Shown: positions 1 to 11,084 of the stretch, one piece after another | How positions within the stretch are numbered: position 1 is the first letter of the stretch | Layout of the letters: every line of letters begins with the position of its first letter | DNA from: Zygnema cylindricum | Taxonomy: Eukaryota > Streptophyta > Zygnematophyceae > Zygnematales > Zygnemataceae | Assembly: GCA_037447655.1 (NCBI GenBank) | Contig: JBBHKE010002066.1 | Span: 37,897-101,896 of the forward strand | Direction: 5' to 3' | Length of the DNA stretch: 64,000 nucleotides | Notes under the pieces: generated by a model | Told to the model about the DNA's origin: nothing | What the model saw: the letters and a program-made list of their open reading frames with translations, nothing else | The model's database searches: none | Made by a program: the position numbers and the translations under genes

Positions 1-533
1 ATGACATATAAGACAGGTTGGCAAAACGACAATAGTGACGTTACTATGTCTAAGAACATATTTTTTTTCCTGTTCATAAACAATGAAAGATTTACATCCA
101 GGTGAAACCAACAGAATTTATCATCGATTGTCAGAACTTCACAGGAAAAGGTCAAAAGTTACCTAGTGACTTAAAAACCCTAAACCCAATGATCACAACG
201 CCAGTCAAGAGCATCCTTAAATCGGTACAAGAGCAATTGTTTCTATATAATTCATGAATAGCTTCATTTTATTAAACAACAATTAAACGATTAAGCAGCA
301 ATGGTAATTGTACTACCTCTCCAACTAAATCAATAGACCAGTTCACAATATTATTAACTAAAATATTTCAAATTCACGAAAACAATTAAACCTGTACTAC
401 AAAACATTAATAATAATTCTAAAACACTCGAAAAACCCTCGAAAAATTGCCACCGTCATCAACGCAAATGTTGTTTTTCAACCGACAACAAATTACGTTC
501 TACAATAGTTTGTTTCCTACAATCTTTTGTCTT

Positions 534-3500
534 CTATAATAGTTGAAGTGGTCGCAACTCTCCGGTTTGCAAAGCAAATCCTCGATGTTTTGCGAGGACA
601 GTGGGCATATCTTTTTCGCCTTCCGGGTTTAAGGCAAATAATGGAGGAGTGTTTTCATTAGGTTTGTAATCCAAAACACCGGCTCCTAAAAGAGTAGCTT
701 GGAGGATTTGAAGCGTGTCTCCATGACTCACAAATAAGATCGTGCAACTGTAATAACAGTTTACCAAACACAAAGGTACCAGATACAGATTTACCAGAGT
801 ATGGAGTGAGTTTTTTTACAACGGATGACTTTAACCTACTTCTAAGGAGAGTAAAAGAGAATACGGAATGAACGTTTGACAACAGTTCAAATAATTGAAG
901 GAATGGAGAGCGCAGGCAACTCTGTAAAATGCTATCCTATATAACGTGGCTATTATCCCATTTTTATATATTTTTCGTCTGGTTTTTAGTATTAAGAGTA
1001 CACTCTCCATCGCTGTGAGAGTTAAAAACACTAATTCTAACACAGCTTTATTTTGGCTGAAAATCACGAAAGTGGTAATAACACTATTTAAGTGGACTAC
1101 AATTCGCCACGGCCCCCTACACTCATTTAGTATATTATACATACTAAGTAAATTCGTACACTAATAATTCCTTTAATAACAATTGGCGGTGTATGAAATA
1201 GAGACATAATTATTATGCCATGTCCTCCAAAAAAAAATTTCCCTTCAAGATGATTGATAAATTAAAGAAAAACATTGGGAAAACTCAAACGCACATTTGC
1301 TATGCAGATTCTTTATAAACGTAAAACCTAAACATAGATCTTACTTGTTATACACATAATTTGACATATTCTACACAAAATTCATTCACGTCCCAAGAAA
1401 ATAAGTGCATATAGAGAGAAAATTTAGGAGTGGAAAAAACTAACTGATGTAACCAAGGGTCGCCCTTTTAAAGCTACAATAGAAAATAGGAAAAACTAAA
1501 TCAGGTATTCCATATGAGACTCCTACTTAGCAACCAGACAACAGTGTTACCCTCCTATCTCAAATTTAGCAAAAGAACAGTCATTGCAACTAAAACGCAT
1601 AATTTAACTATGAATATTTACGCAAATATACATAATCTTAAATTTTTTATCATATTTTTACGAGTGATCGTATCTTTGGTTACCCACAAAATCAAACAAT
1701 TACTCTTCAAGTACAAGTAAACTTCTATAAACTTCGATACAACAAGGATAAATGTAGAAAAGTTAAGTCCTACTCACTTGTCATATTGGGCTTCCACTTG
1801 ACGAACCACAGCCGCTACCCTCCTTGCAACATCTGTCACACTCTCTCCTCCATCGGACGGGGGAACCGTCGGATCGCAGAGATCAGCCATCCACACATCA
1901 CTATACTGCATGTAAAGAAAACCATAAAAACCATAATGACCAGAATGCTCTCATTGTATCAGGAACAAAACAAACAAAAAACTCGAGGATTTCCTGTGAA
2001 GTTCCTCCATATACACAAATAGCCAAAAAAGGAAAAAAACTTCAAAAAAGTACACTAAAGAGTCTAGTAAAGGGTTCTCCATAAAACATATGACCTCAAA
2101 AAAAAAAAAAAAAAAAGCATGTAAACGACGAAGCTACCCGCCAAATCCAAAGCAAACTGGAGCCAGAAGACTACTTCAGCCTACCTCAAATGCATTTATC
2201 ACCATGTTTTGTGATTTCTTGCTGAAGTAAAACATGTCAAATTTGTTTGTTTTTTTCTTGCAGAAATAAAACCTGTTTGTTTTCTCCTTAACAAAGTAGG
2301 ACATATCACACAAGTACCTGGTTATGTGAACCAAGTTCCATGCTTGGTCCGAAGTACCGTTCACGAAGTCCTTCAGCAGTCTGAATGAAAAAAATAAGTA
2401 GAAATTAACAAGAAAAGAAAAGAATCCAAAAATAATATTAAGTAATAAATATTATAAACAAACCAGTTGTCACTAAGTAGTTAGTACAGTACAGAACACT
2501 GATCATCGTTATTCAAGGAATTAGTATTTTCGAATTGCTTCTCGATCTTCTAGTTAGTACTAGAAAAAGTACTAATTATAAAAAAACCAGCGTAAGAAAG
2601 GAACGTCGGATTTAAAGTTACAAAAAGGGAACATAGGTAAGAGCCACCCTTGTACTTATAAATGAGAGTTTAAAAAAATGCAATTTGTATTGTCCACATT
2701 CTTGGATTTCGGGCTTTTTAGAACACATAAAAAAACAAAGAAAAATCGGCTTCGACAACTTCTTAAGTTTCTCTGCCTGATGGTTATGATGGGTATTCGA
2801 ACAATAACAGAGAAGGCATACATTATTTCCTGAAAAGGTCACGAACAAACTCTCCTTTCTTGCCAGCAAAGAAACGTCAAAAATCTCAAGTCCAGATTTT
2901 TAACCGCAGCTGTTTTACAGCCAAGAAAAAATAGAGAAATCCAAGCTAATTACAGTGAGAAGTATATACCAACAGTGACATCTTTTCCTACTCCCAGAAA
3001 TTTATCACACAGTATTTTTGGCATGTCAATGACCTTCATACCAAGAAAACAAAAAAACCAAAAAAACAGTATTCAAAAAGTATTGTCACCTGAAAGCGAT
3101 AATCGTTTGGTTCCCAACGAAGTGCAGTTACCACGGCTTGTGCAGTTTGTTGCGTGCGACTGAAAGGAGAAGAGATTATTCTAACATTGGAGAGGGGAAT
3201 ATTGTTCTCTTGAAGAGCCTAAGACAGAAGAAATAAAAAAATCAGAAGCAATTTTTTAACATTGGAAAGTTTGACTGACCCACATCCTAGGGAATTCCAT
3301 CAGGACATACTTAAAATGGGAACAGATTGAGGAGGGAGAGGGAAGAAGGGAGAAGTAAGAAAGAGGAAAGAGAAGGAAAAAAACGAGCTCATTCAAGAGA
3401 AAGAAAAAAAAAAATTGAGACAGCAAAACATACAGCTTTGAATGAGAGCATAATAAAATAATGGAAAAAACAAATTGGTAAAGAAAACGAAACGGAAGCA

Positions 3501-5538
3501 CAAAAATGGGTGTAAATTTGCGAATATCGAAACACCACAAGCATGCTGAGTTCTAACAAAAAAAAAAAAAGTGAAACGGAGAAAACAAAAGCCACATAAG
3601 ACATACAAATGCAGACTAATTTAACACCGCACGTTTAATAAAATGATTTTGCATTGCATATTCTATTTCAATTTCCGAATTGACCATCCCTAATCGCCAC
3701 ATTTTCGGATATTAATATTACAAAAATATGGGGAATGCTTATGCATATTAACTATTTTTATATCAGAGGATTCATTTAAACAAATAAGAAAACCAACTTT
3801 ACTGAATTTTTCTCCGGCAATTGCCGCCTGTTGCAATCCGAGGGGAGCCAATCCATACTCCAGCAACCGCCCATTGGCCTGAAAAAAAAAATTATATATG
3901 TATGTCGAGAGAGAGAGAGAGAGAAGAGAGGGAGAGAGAGCAAAGAGAGAGAGGAGAGAGGGGACAGGGAAAGAAAAAATAATAAAAACTTGTTTAACAA
4001 AAAGTATCAGCGCATAACAAAACTTTGAACTTTACAAAAGACACCCTCACAGCAGATTTGAACACACACATGAAACCCCTCGACAAAAAAAACTTAAAAA
4101 ATAAAAATCAAAAGAAAACTAAAAAGAAATTCCAAAAGAAACTTCACAAAAAGGAACCAAAAGAGAACTCCTGCAGCAGACTTGAACAGACCCAAAGCTT
4201 CTCAGCTTCACGGCCCAAACCATGTTGATTCTTCTTAACAAAAGAAGAAAAAAAAAAACAAAGTTAGTATGCAGTCAAACGTCACATCCCACAGCTTCCA
4301 AAGTTCATCCTTTCTTACCAAATCGCTCACAATAAGGTTAGCTTCGTTTGCCCGACTCCTACCATGTCGTAGCACCCAATAGCGATTCTTTAACTTTTCT
4401 GGCAATCTCAAATCCTCCTCTCCCACCACCCCTGAGGCCCGAAGAGCCTCTCCTGTCACTGTAACAGCCATATCAGCCAAAACAAGGGAGGGCTCTATTG
4501 TGGCGGCAGTAGCCATGGCTGCGAGAAAAAGGAGAGTTCGTCGAGAGACTTCCAAATGGCCTTGAAATCCCTCCTTTTCCTCTTTCTTCGGAGAGACTTT
4601 TTTGTGGCTCTTTTTTCCAGCTGCCTCCTCCTCTTTCTTCTCCTCAGCTTGTGAATGATGTTGCTGGTACACTGTCCACAGCAGTAAAGGTGAAAAACCA
4701 GTTTATTTGTAGAAAAATAAAGAACTACACTGGCCATCGATATTAGTCTTAATAGCTCTAATACAAGAGCGTGTTTTTTTTCGCCAAAATCATAAATTAG
4801 TGCACACAACATTATTCAGTGACAAGTTTAGAGTAATTAACACTAAATCCGCTTCAAAGTTAATAATTCACTAAACCTAATAGAGAAGGGAGGTGAACAA
4901 CATATTATAGTGTGAATAACATTAAAAAGGAATTACGTTGCATTTAGGACAAGGACTTCTATAATGTCCAGGCAATTAAGGTGAGATAAAAAAAAACAGA
5001 TTATTTATCAAAATTGAATTAGCGACCGCATGAAATAGAGCGGATTATATTCAGCGGATTAACCATGTCGACTTTTGGACTATGACTTACCTATTCTGAC
5101 AAAAGAAAAGCATGTTAACGAAATTAGCTTCTAAGTCAACAAAAGAAAGAGAAGAAATTGACATAATAAACTATCACCACTATTATTGATAATTGAATAT
5201 TGATACCACTATCAGAACGGTATAGATTGGTGAATTTTGATAAGTACCAAAAAAAGCCAAAAAGTGCTTGGAAGAAAACAATGCAATACAAACAGGTCAT
5301 GAAATTTACAGGAGAAGAAAAGAGAACAACAAGAGAACGAGGTTGTACCTGGTAATCGAGTTAGGCTGCAACGTGGCAGACGACGGGTGGTTGACACTTG
5401 CAGTGATTTGAGAGCTTGCAACGAGATGAAATTGCCACGTGGCAGCCTATGAGATATAAAGGTATTAGACACAACTCGAGGAGTCGTCAACAGCCTGCCA
5501 TCTGGCAGATACAGGGCGGCAACAGAATCTACCACCAT
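534..5538 (-). CDS. Plastid (probably thylakoid-lumen) histidine phosphatase, phosphoglycerate-mutase-like, 7 exons
   Basis: Exons on the minus strand: 5538-5349, 4671-4319, 3878-3798, 3218-3090, 2380-2318, 1905-1778 and 747-534, giving about 385 residues in one frame. All introns are GT-AG; the donor after exon 3878-3798 is weak, and a stronger one 5 bp earlier breaks the frame. All four family signatures are present: RHG near residue 166, SPFSRT near 226-230, LRERYFG near 256-262 and SHGD near 322-325. The ATG at 5538 has a CACCATGG context. Exon 1 encodes a Ser/Thr/Arg/Leu-rich, acid-poor stretch like a chloroplast transit peptide. Residues 106-129 are SRR followed by a hydrophobic run ending in LVLA, like a Tat thylakoid signal. 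The family removes phosphate from small molecules or proteins through a phospho-histidine; the substrate here is unknown. The downstream exons are certain by family resemblance. Exon 1 is inferred from splice phase and composition; the second exon has no ATG at its edge, so it needs an upstream exon. Confidence 0.88.
3907..3965. repeat. GA-rich microsatellite in an intron
   Basis: Imperfect (GA)n/(GGA) purine run on the plus strand, just upstream (gene sense) of the third exon of the histidine phosphatase. On the gene strand it is a CT-rich stretch before the splice acceptor at 3880-3879, so it may act as an extended pyrimidine tract. No other function is visible. Confidence 0.8.
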
Positions 5539-5971
5539 GGTGCGCCACGTGTCAGCATGAATCAAGTCAACAGGACAGATTATTTACGGCTTTTGCTGCT
5601 TGCTGCAACAGCAAGCTTGCAAAATCATCAACGAATGGCTACTGTAATCTTCGGTAAAAGATTGATTCATTTCATAATTCGCTGTTTTATTTTATTTCAA
5701 AATTCCATTTCTTTCCATTCAAAATTTTCAAAGCCTGACTGAATATTGCACGAAATTCTGAAGATTCACCAAAACACACGACGAGGATTGCCTTCGCGAA
5801 ATGAGAACGTCAGTGCTGATTTTCTAAAGGATGTTGGTCATTTTCCGTCACGGACTTTCTGGATGATCGCATGTCACGTGGTCGAACGTATTGACGTTTG
5901 GCGATATCCTTCAGTACACGATACCATACAAGAGACTGGCACTCTTCGACAATATCCTGCCTGTCCCGTGG
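5539..5971 (-). promoter_or_regulatory. Probable 5' leader and promoter region of the histidine phosphatase
   Basis: AT-rich DNA between the start codon at 5538 and the hAT-type element that begins at 5980. A run resembling AAATAAAATAAAA (gene sense) lies near 5685-5700 and is the best TATA-like candidate. A CACGTG core sits just upstream of the ATG near 5546-5551. No transcript start can be placed from sequence alone. Confidence 0.3.
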
Positions 5972-5979
5972 ACCGTGGC

Positions 5980-6573
5980 CAGAGGTCGCAAAAGTCAAAA
6001 TTTTACATAGCCGAAACCGACCGTTTCTTTTTTCAAAATCTGAGTAACTGACGCTCGACCGGGTTATGACACGCTCCAAAATTGTTAACCGTTAACAGAC
6101 CGGCGTTTACGAAAATAAAAGTTAACCGAAACTCGATTTCTCGCGACTAACCGTGCCCGCCCGTAACCGAAAAAGTACAAAATTACAACGCTCATTGTTA
6201 TTAGCGTTAATGTACTTTGCAATAATGTACAACGTATGAATAAGCCAATAATTACAATTTGTCGCGTTCCCTAAAATTTGCGAAATGAAGTGTTACTACC
6301 ATGTCGGATTTGCGACACTAATCATGATGTCACGTACTTCCACGATACCAAAGAGTACAAAGCACAATAATGTTGGATTGTATGGACAGTACAAAATTTT
6401 CATTTTGTTTGGTTTTCTGGTTAATCGACCGTAACCGACTTTTTTTTTTCTGGTGAATCAACCGACATCAGCCGCCCGACCCCCTAAATTTGGCAACCGA
6501 ATCCGTTCGCGATCCGGCGCGGGCGATCGGTTAACGGTCGGTCACGGTTTCGGTTGACCGTTTGCGACCTCTG
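5980..6573. mobile_element. Non-autonomous hAT-type element (MITE), 594 bp
   Basis: The ends are inverted repeats: CAGAGGTCGCAAA at 5980-5992 and its complement at 6561-6573. The similarity continues inward through GTCAA and a CCGAAACCG block. The element is flanked by a perfect 8-bp direct repeat, ACCGTGGC, at 5972-5979 and 6574-6581, the duplication length typical of hAT insertions. The terminal sequence resembles the (C/T)AGNGGTGGCAAA ends common in plant hAT elements. The interior has many copies of AACCG/CGGTT in both orientations, as expected for subterminal transposase binding sites. No coding sequence is seen, so it would depend on a transposase encoded elsewhere. Confidence 0.88.
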
Positions 6574-6581
6574 ACCGTGGC

Positions 6582-8837
6582 CCCGCAGGATAGCCTGCAG
6601 TAACGATATGCCGTAACTAAGAAGATATTGTTCGACTAGTGTGAAAACTAGGATTTTATTTGAAAGAAAACATGTTTTGGATTGGGACGCAACACATTAA
6701 AGATTTTGTGAAACGTTATTCGGAGCCGAATCGAGCCAAATCGATCCGAACCACCGAACAATGGTGCTGAGGAGCACACGTGGAACTTCGCCGTGAATCT
6801 CTTCTCGACCGAGTTATCTCTAGCTTTCCCAATTTCGGTAAGCGAACGTGTAAGGTCAATCTACCTTTTAAACACTCTTTTGAAAATGGTTTTGGTGTTT
6901 GTCCTCCCCCTTCTTGCGGATTTTTGTGTTGCATTTTGAGAAATGGGTATTAAAGGTTTGACTTTTCCCATAAGAGCTATTTTTTTTGCAAATGACCTAG
7001 CTTGAGATATATTGCTAAATGACCTCACACATTGTGAAGACCATCATTAGGTTTTGTATTCTCAAGTGGCATTTCCCGACTTGTGGAGTTGTTTTTGCTG
7101 AACCTCCATTTATTATATGCAAACTTTACCGCCAAAGCCTTCATTTTCCTCTTATATTAAGGATTTTGACAAACTTCTTTTTGGCATGCCCCGTCACCTA
7201 ATTGGGCACCACCGTTTGAACTTTGGCTTGTCAAGTAATTAGTCTCCCAATTTTTAATGGCGGCTTGGGTTCAAATCTCGTCGTAAAACATCCGCCAACG
7301 ACATGTTTGAGTAGTTGGAATTTGGTGGCACTTACCACTACCTCTCGTTTTGCTATTGTTAACTTCTGCATTTTAGCCCTTTTTGTCTTTCAAATTGACA
7401 AAATTTTGGTACCACTTTACTAGGTGTTTCACTCGGCACGTGCGCTACTACCACTTAATGGCATAAATCATATCTCACATTTTTCATCTTTCATTTTCAA
7501 TAACAACATTAAACACAATAACACGTATGTGTTTTAAAATATTTAAGATTTTTTAATCTTTAGATAAGTCTTCACTTCATTTATGATTGCGAGCGAAAAT
7601 ATTTTGAATCCATGGGTTGGAAGAGTCTTCAATCCAGCCTATCAATTGGTTTTTACCGTCAATCACTTGCATTGATGAGAGCAAGTCGCAACCTACTTTT
7701 TATGAAGCACGCTAGAGATGAAAGGTATGGCCTTATAAATTTTCCTTTAAGGGATCTGGGCCATGTCCACAACCTTCGTGGTTCTAGGCTTTGGTTCATC
7801 ACGTTTGTGGCTTTCTGGGTGGTCGTCTTTCATAGTTAATCACGTGCACTGTGAATTGCTATTAGCGTTAACAACAATAATTCGGCGCCCCCCAGTTTTA
7901 ACCCTCGAACCTAAAATAAAGTTAGTAATTATATATGTCTTTTTAAGTTAATATACGCATTGTTTAATTAGCTTTTCTCGTTCTAATTTGGATAGTTTCT
8001 AAATTGTGTAGTGTAGGAAATGCGTCAACTCATACTAAAATTGCTCGTTATATCATATAATCGAATAAAAAGTGCGTCAATTGAAGGCGTCGACACACGA
8101 AAGTGAGTGCGTCAATACAAAAAAACGCACTCACATTTGATTCCGAGAGATAAAAACGGAGGAAAATCACTCATACCTATTATCGTATGTTCAAACATCG
8201 ACTATGTGAACGCGGGCTATACAAACTACACTATGGGGAAAATGTACCCAAATTCAAGTTATGCATAGATTAAAGTATTTATTTTTTTGCCGAATGGTCC
8301 TTAACCCGTATTAGAGTTAATAACATTAATTGTGTTTTTACACCAATTATTTCTTGACGCTAATAACTATTGACTTTGTAGTTAGTTGTATTAATTACCT
8401 TTGGTAAATACATTTGTTTGTTTGTGGTTTCTTTTTTGTTCAATCTCTTAGACTTAGCCCGTTTTTTGTTAGCTCCTGTAGTCTTTAATTTTTTTGCCAT
8501 AATATTTTACCACTTTGTGCCCAGATGGTTTTTCCATCGCAATTTTGCAATAATTTGTATTTTTTCACAATGTTTTGCAAAATGGGTAAAATAAAAAGTA
8601 TTGGTGTTGTAGGCGATGCATGTACCTTTGGGTATATTTGACGTCTTCGTCATGTAACTTGTCCATTTTTAGCAAATGTCACTTTTTTCTTTCCTTCGTG
8701 TCAAAACTTTACCTTCCATAGCATGTAAAACATCCTTCACGCGCACACCAATTTACACATTTTTCAGCTACTCATTTGTGAACCCACACGTTTGAAATTT
8801 ACGCATACTTTCCATCAGATTCCTGAAAGTCTACCAC
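6582..8837. other. Intergenic DNA, no gene recognised
   Basis: AT-rich sequence of about 2.25 kb. Open frames are short (under 80 codons), with no motif, no credible splice pattern and no family resemblance that I can see. A B-box-like GGGTTCAAATC occurs at 7267-7277 without a convincing tRNA fold. No terminal repeats were found that would define another transposon. Confidence 0.5.
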
Positions 8838-8840
8838 TTA

Positions 8841-9561
8841 GGGTGGCGTTCCATCAGACGAAAAGTGAGGTTGTTTACAAAAATCTGGACCTTTTCGTAC
8901 TATGCCGTATTTGTTATTTTGTTTATATACGCGAACAACATTATATAGAATCTTGTCAAAATTCTCCAAAGGGCTCGGAGGTAATAATGACCATTGGCTT
9001 ATTTTTGGGGAAGCATTTGCGTCGAAAGTTTATGTAAATGGTGATGAACCTCCCCATAGAAAAAAAAATTGAGCTGCGACACGTTGGATAATCAACATAC
9101 ATGTGTCAAGAAGGCAACCAACGAAAATCGAAAAATTTCGCACATGATATATACATTCAAAATCCAACCGAAATCACAAAAGCAATCTCGTAACAAACTT
9201 TTGTCGCGCTATATTTGTTACCAGCGATTCATCACATTTTTTGAGAAAACGCTCATTCGTCAGGCCAAAAAGCATAAATTCTAAAAAAATGAGCTGGCAA
9301 CTGATAGGCGATTGCAAATATTTGTGTGGTAAGATGCCCTGGTCTGCACGTACATGGTATGAAAAAGAAGATTTTGGGTTGAAGTTGGTCGATGTAAAAA
9401 ATATTTGACGATTTTCAATATGCGATCTTATCTTACGTGGTACCACTATTTTCTGAGCACGTGGATTATAGACCTTGCGCGGGAAGAACATCTCGTTCAA
9501 AATGTAACATCCTGTAATATTGGCCGTATAATTACAGGAAAATCCTGATAGAACGCCACCC
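8841..9561. mobile_element. Tourist-like (PIF/Harbinger-type) MITE, copy A, 721 bp
   Basis: Starts GGGTGGCGTTCCATCAG and ends with the near complement (CTGATAGAACGCCACCC). It is flanked by TTA at 8838-8840 and 9562-9564, the 3-bp TWA duplication typical of PIF/Harbinger insertions. It aligns by eye along its whole length with copy B at 10334-11081, including a shared block near AAAGTTTATGTAAATGGTGATG. The open frames inside (for example 9174-9581 minus) match no transposase motif, so I treat the element as non-autonomous. The base right after the right-hand TTA begins another family terminus (GGGTAACGTTCCATCA). Confidence 0.82.
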
Positions 9562-9564
9562 TTA

Positions 9565-9672
9565 GGGTAACGTTCCATCAAACTATTTTGTAATCGTACG
9601 GCTAACTCTACGGGCAGGTTAATTGAGGGTGGATTCCATTAGGCGTTTCTGTAATTGTACGAAATATTTTAC
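9565..9672. mobile_element. Two stacked Tourist-like termini
   Basis: GGGTAACGTTCCATCAAAC at 9565 and GGGTGGATTCCATTAGGCG near 9632 both resemble the right-hand terminus of copy A read inward, each followed by a GTAAT(C/T)GTACG block. They are end fragments of further family members left by nested insertion; no complete element can be drawn from them. Confidence 0.5.
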
Positions 9673-9675
9673 TGA

Positions 9676-10330
9676 AGGGCGTGCCTTCCATTAGGTCGCG
9701 TCAGTAAACCGCTTTTTATTTGCGTGGCTCATTGTGGTTGGTAACATGTTGGTAATATTCGATGTTTAAAATCTTGAAAGAATATTAGAATGCAATGTCA
9801 AACGCAATATATGAACGAGCGAAGGTAATATCAGTACCAGCGAAGGTAATATCTGTACCAGCGGAGGATATTAATGACTCCTACGAAGGGCATTATAATG
9901 TACTATCAAAAATTTAAAAACAGAACGACAAGAAGGCGGTGGCAAAATTTGATAGTGGGAGCGTGACGGGATAATTTCGGCGAATTCGCAACCACCATGG
10001 CGGAAGGCACATGGCCCTTGCGACGTGTACGCACATGCACGCGCGCTCATTGAAGTTTTTTTTTCCCATTTTCCGCGCGGCCCATTTTTACACATTCGGT
10101 CTTTGAGAAGTGCCCTCCTTATGCACGGTCGTCAAATACTGTTGGCTTGGTGACGTGGCGTCTCGCATAAAAAGTATAATGGCATTCGACGGTCAGAATT
10201 TACGCCAACAACCTTGGAATTTTTCCATAATGATGTTTTCCTGCGAAAAAAAAAATTAATGGTCGGACGTGTACGAATCGGAACGGCCCTCAGTAAACAA
10301 CCGTACTTTTTCGCTAATGGAATGCCACTT
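9676..10330. mobile_element. Tourist-like MITE, copy C1, 655 bp
   Basis: Begins AGGGCGTGCCTTCCATTAGG and ends with CGCTAATGGAATGCCACTT, so its ends are degenerate inverted repeats built on TTCCATTAG. TGA flanks it at 9673-9675 and 10331-10333. The body is repeated in inverted orientation at 11085-12616 (copy C2). Shared landmarks include the block with CAAGGGCCATGTGCC (complement here) and the AAGGCGGTGGCAAA block. No coding sequence was recognised. Confidence 0.7.
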
Positions 10331-10333
10331 TGA

Positions 10334-11081
10334 GGGTGGCATTATATCAGACAAAAAGTGAGGTTGTTTACAAAAATCCAGACCTATCCGTACTACGCGG
10401 TACCTCTTATTTTGTTTTTATACGCGGACAACATTATAGAGAATCTTGCCAATATTTTCCAAAGGTATGGGAGGTAACAATGACCGTTGGATGTTTTTTC
10501 GCGAAACATTCGTGTCAAAAGTTTATGTAAATGGTGATGTACCTCGAGGAGGATCATCACCATTTACAAAAAATAATGAGCCTCGACACGTTGGATAATG
10601 AATGTACGTGTCAAGACTGCAACCAACGAAAATCGAAAAATTTCGCACATTATACATCCATTAAAATAATGAAAAAATCAATAGAAATCACGAAAATAAT
10701 ATCATAACGAGCTTTTGTCACGCTTTTTTTGTTACTGGCCATTCATCACACTATTTGTGGAAGCGCTCATTTGTCACGCGAAAAAGCAAAAACCCTAAAA
10801 ATAATGAGCTGGCATCTGACAAGCGTTTGCAAAGAGCACAAAACTTGTGTGGTACGATGCCTTAGTCCGCACGTACATTGTATGCAAATGACAATTTCGA
10901 GTTGAAGTTGGTCGGTGTAAAAAATATTTGACGATTTTCAATATAAGATTTTATCTTACGTGGTACAACTCATTTTTGAGCACGCGGATTATAGACGGTG
11001 CACGACAGAACATCGTTCAAAGTGTAACATTCTGTAATGTTGTTCGTACGATTACATAATTTCTTGATGGAACGCCACCCT
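10334..11081. mobile_element. Tourist-like MITE, copy B, 748 bp
   Basis: Starts GGGTGGCATTATATCAGAC and ends TTGATGGAACGCCACCC. The 3-bp repeat TGA lies at 10331-10333 and 11082-11084. It is a diverged full-length sister of copy A; both share GTGAGGTTGTTTACAAAAAT after the left terminus. It sits exactly between inverted copies C1 and C2, each of which begins or ends at the same TGA. Confidence 0.8.
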
Positions 11082-11084
11082 GAG

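Noticed and set aside
2975-3046. Extra phosphatase exon (VIDMPKILCDKF...) near 3040
   Set aside because: It has no matching splice phases, and the flanking exons join cleanly in frame without it.
4672-4672. Start of the phosphatase at the beginning of the second exon's open frame
   Set aside because: The codon there is GTG, not ATG, and it overlaps a good splice acceptor; an upstream exon in matching phase explains it better.
5440-5453. Palindromic G-box (GCCACGTGGC) with a nearby TATA-like string, looking like a promoter
   Set aside because: It falls inside the proposed first coding exon (codons for LPRGN), and no plus-strand gene follows.
7200-7290. tRNA-derived SINE suggested by GGGTTCAAATC at 7267-7277
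   Set aside because: No clear A-box at the right spacing, no cloverleaf, and no tail or target duplication found.
9174-9581. 135-codon minus-strand frame in copy A as a transposase gene
   Set aside because: No transposase or DNA-binding motif, and the sister copy B does not keep the frame open.
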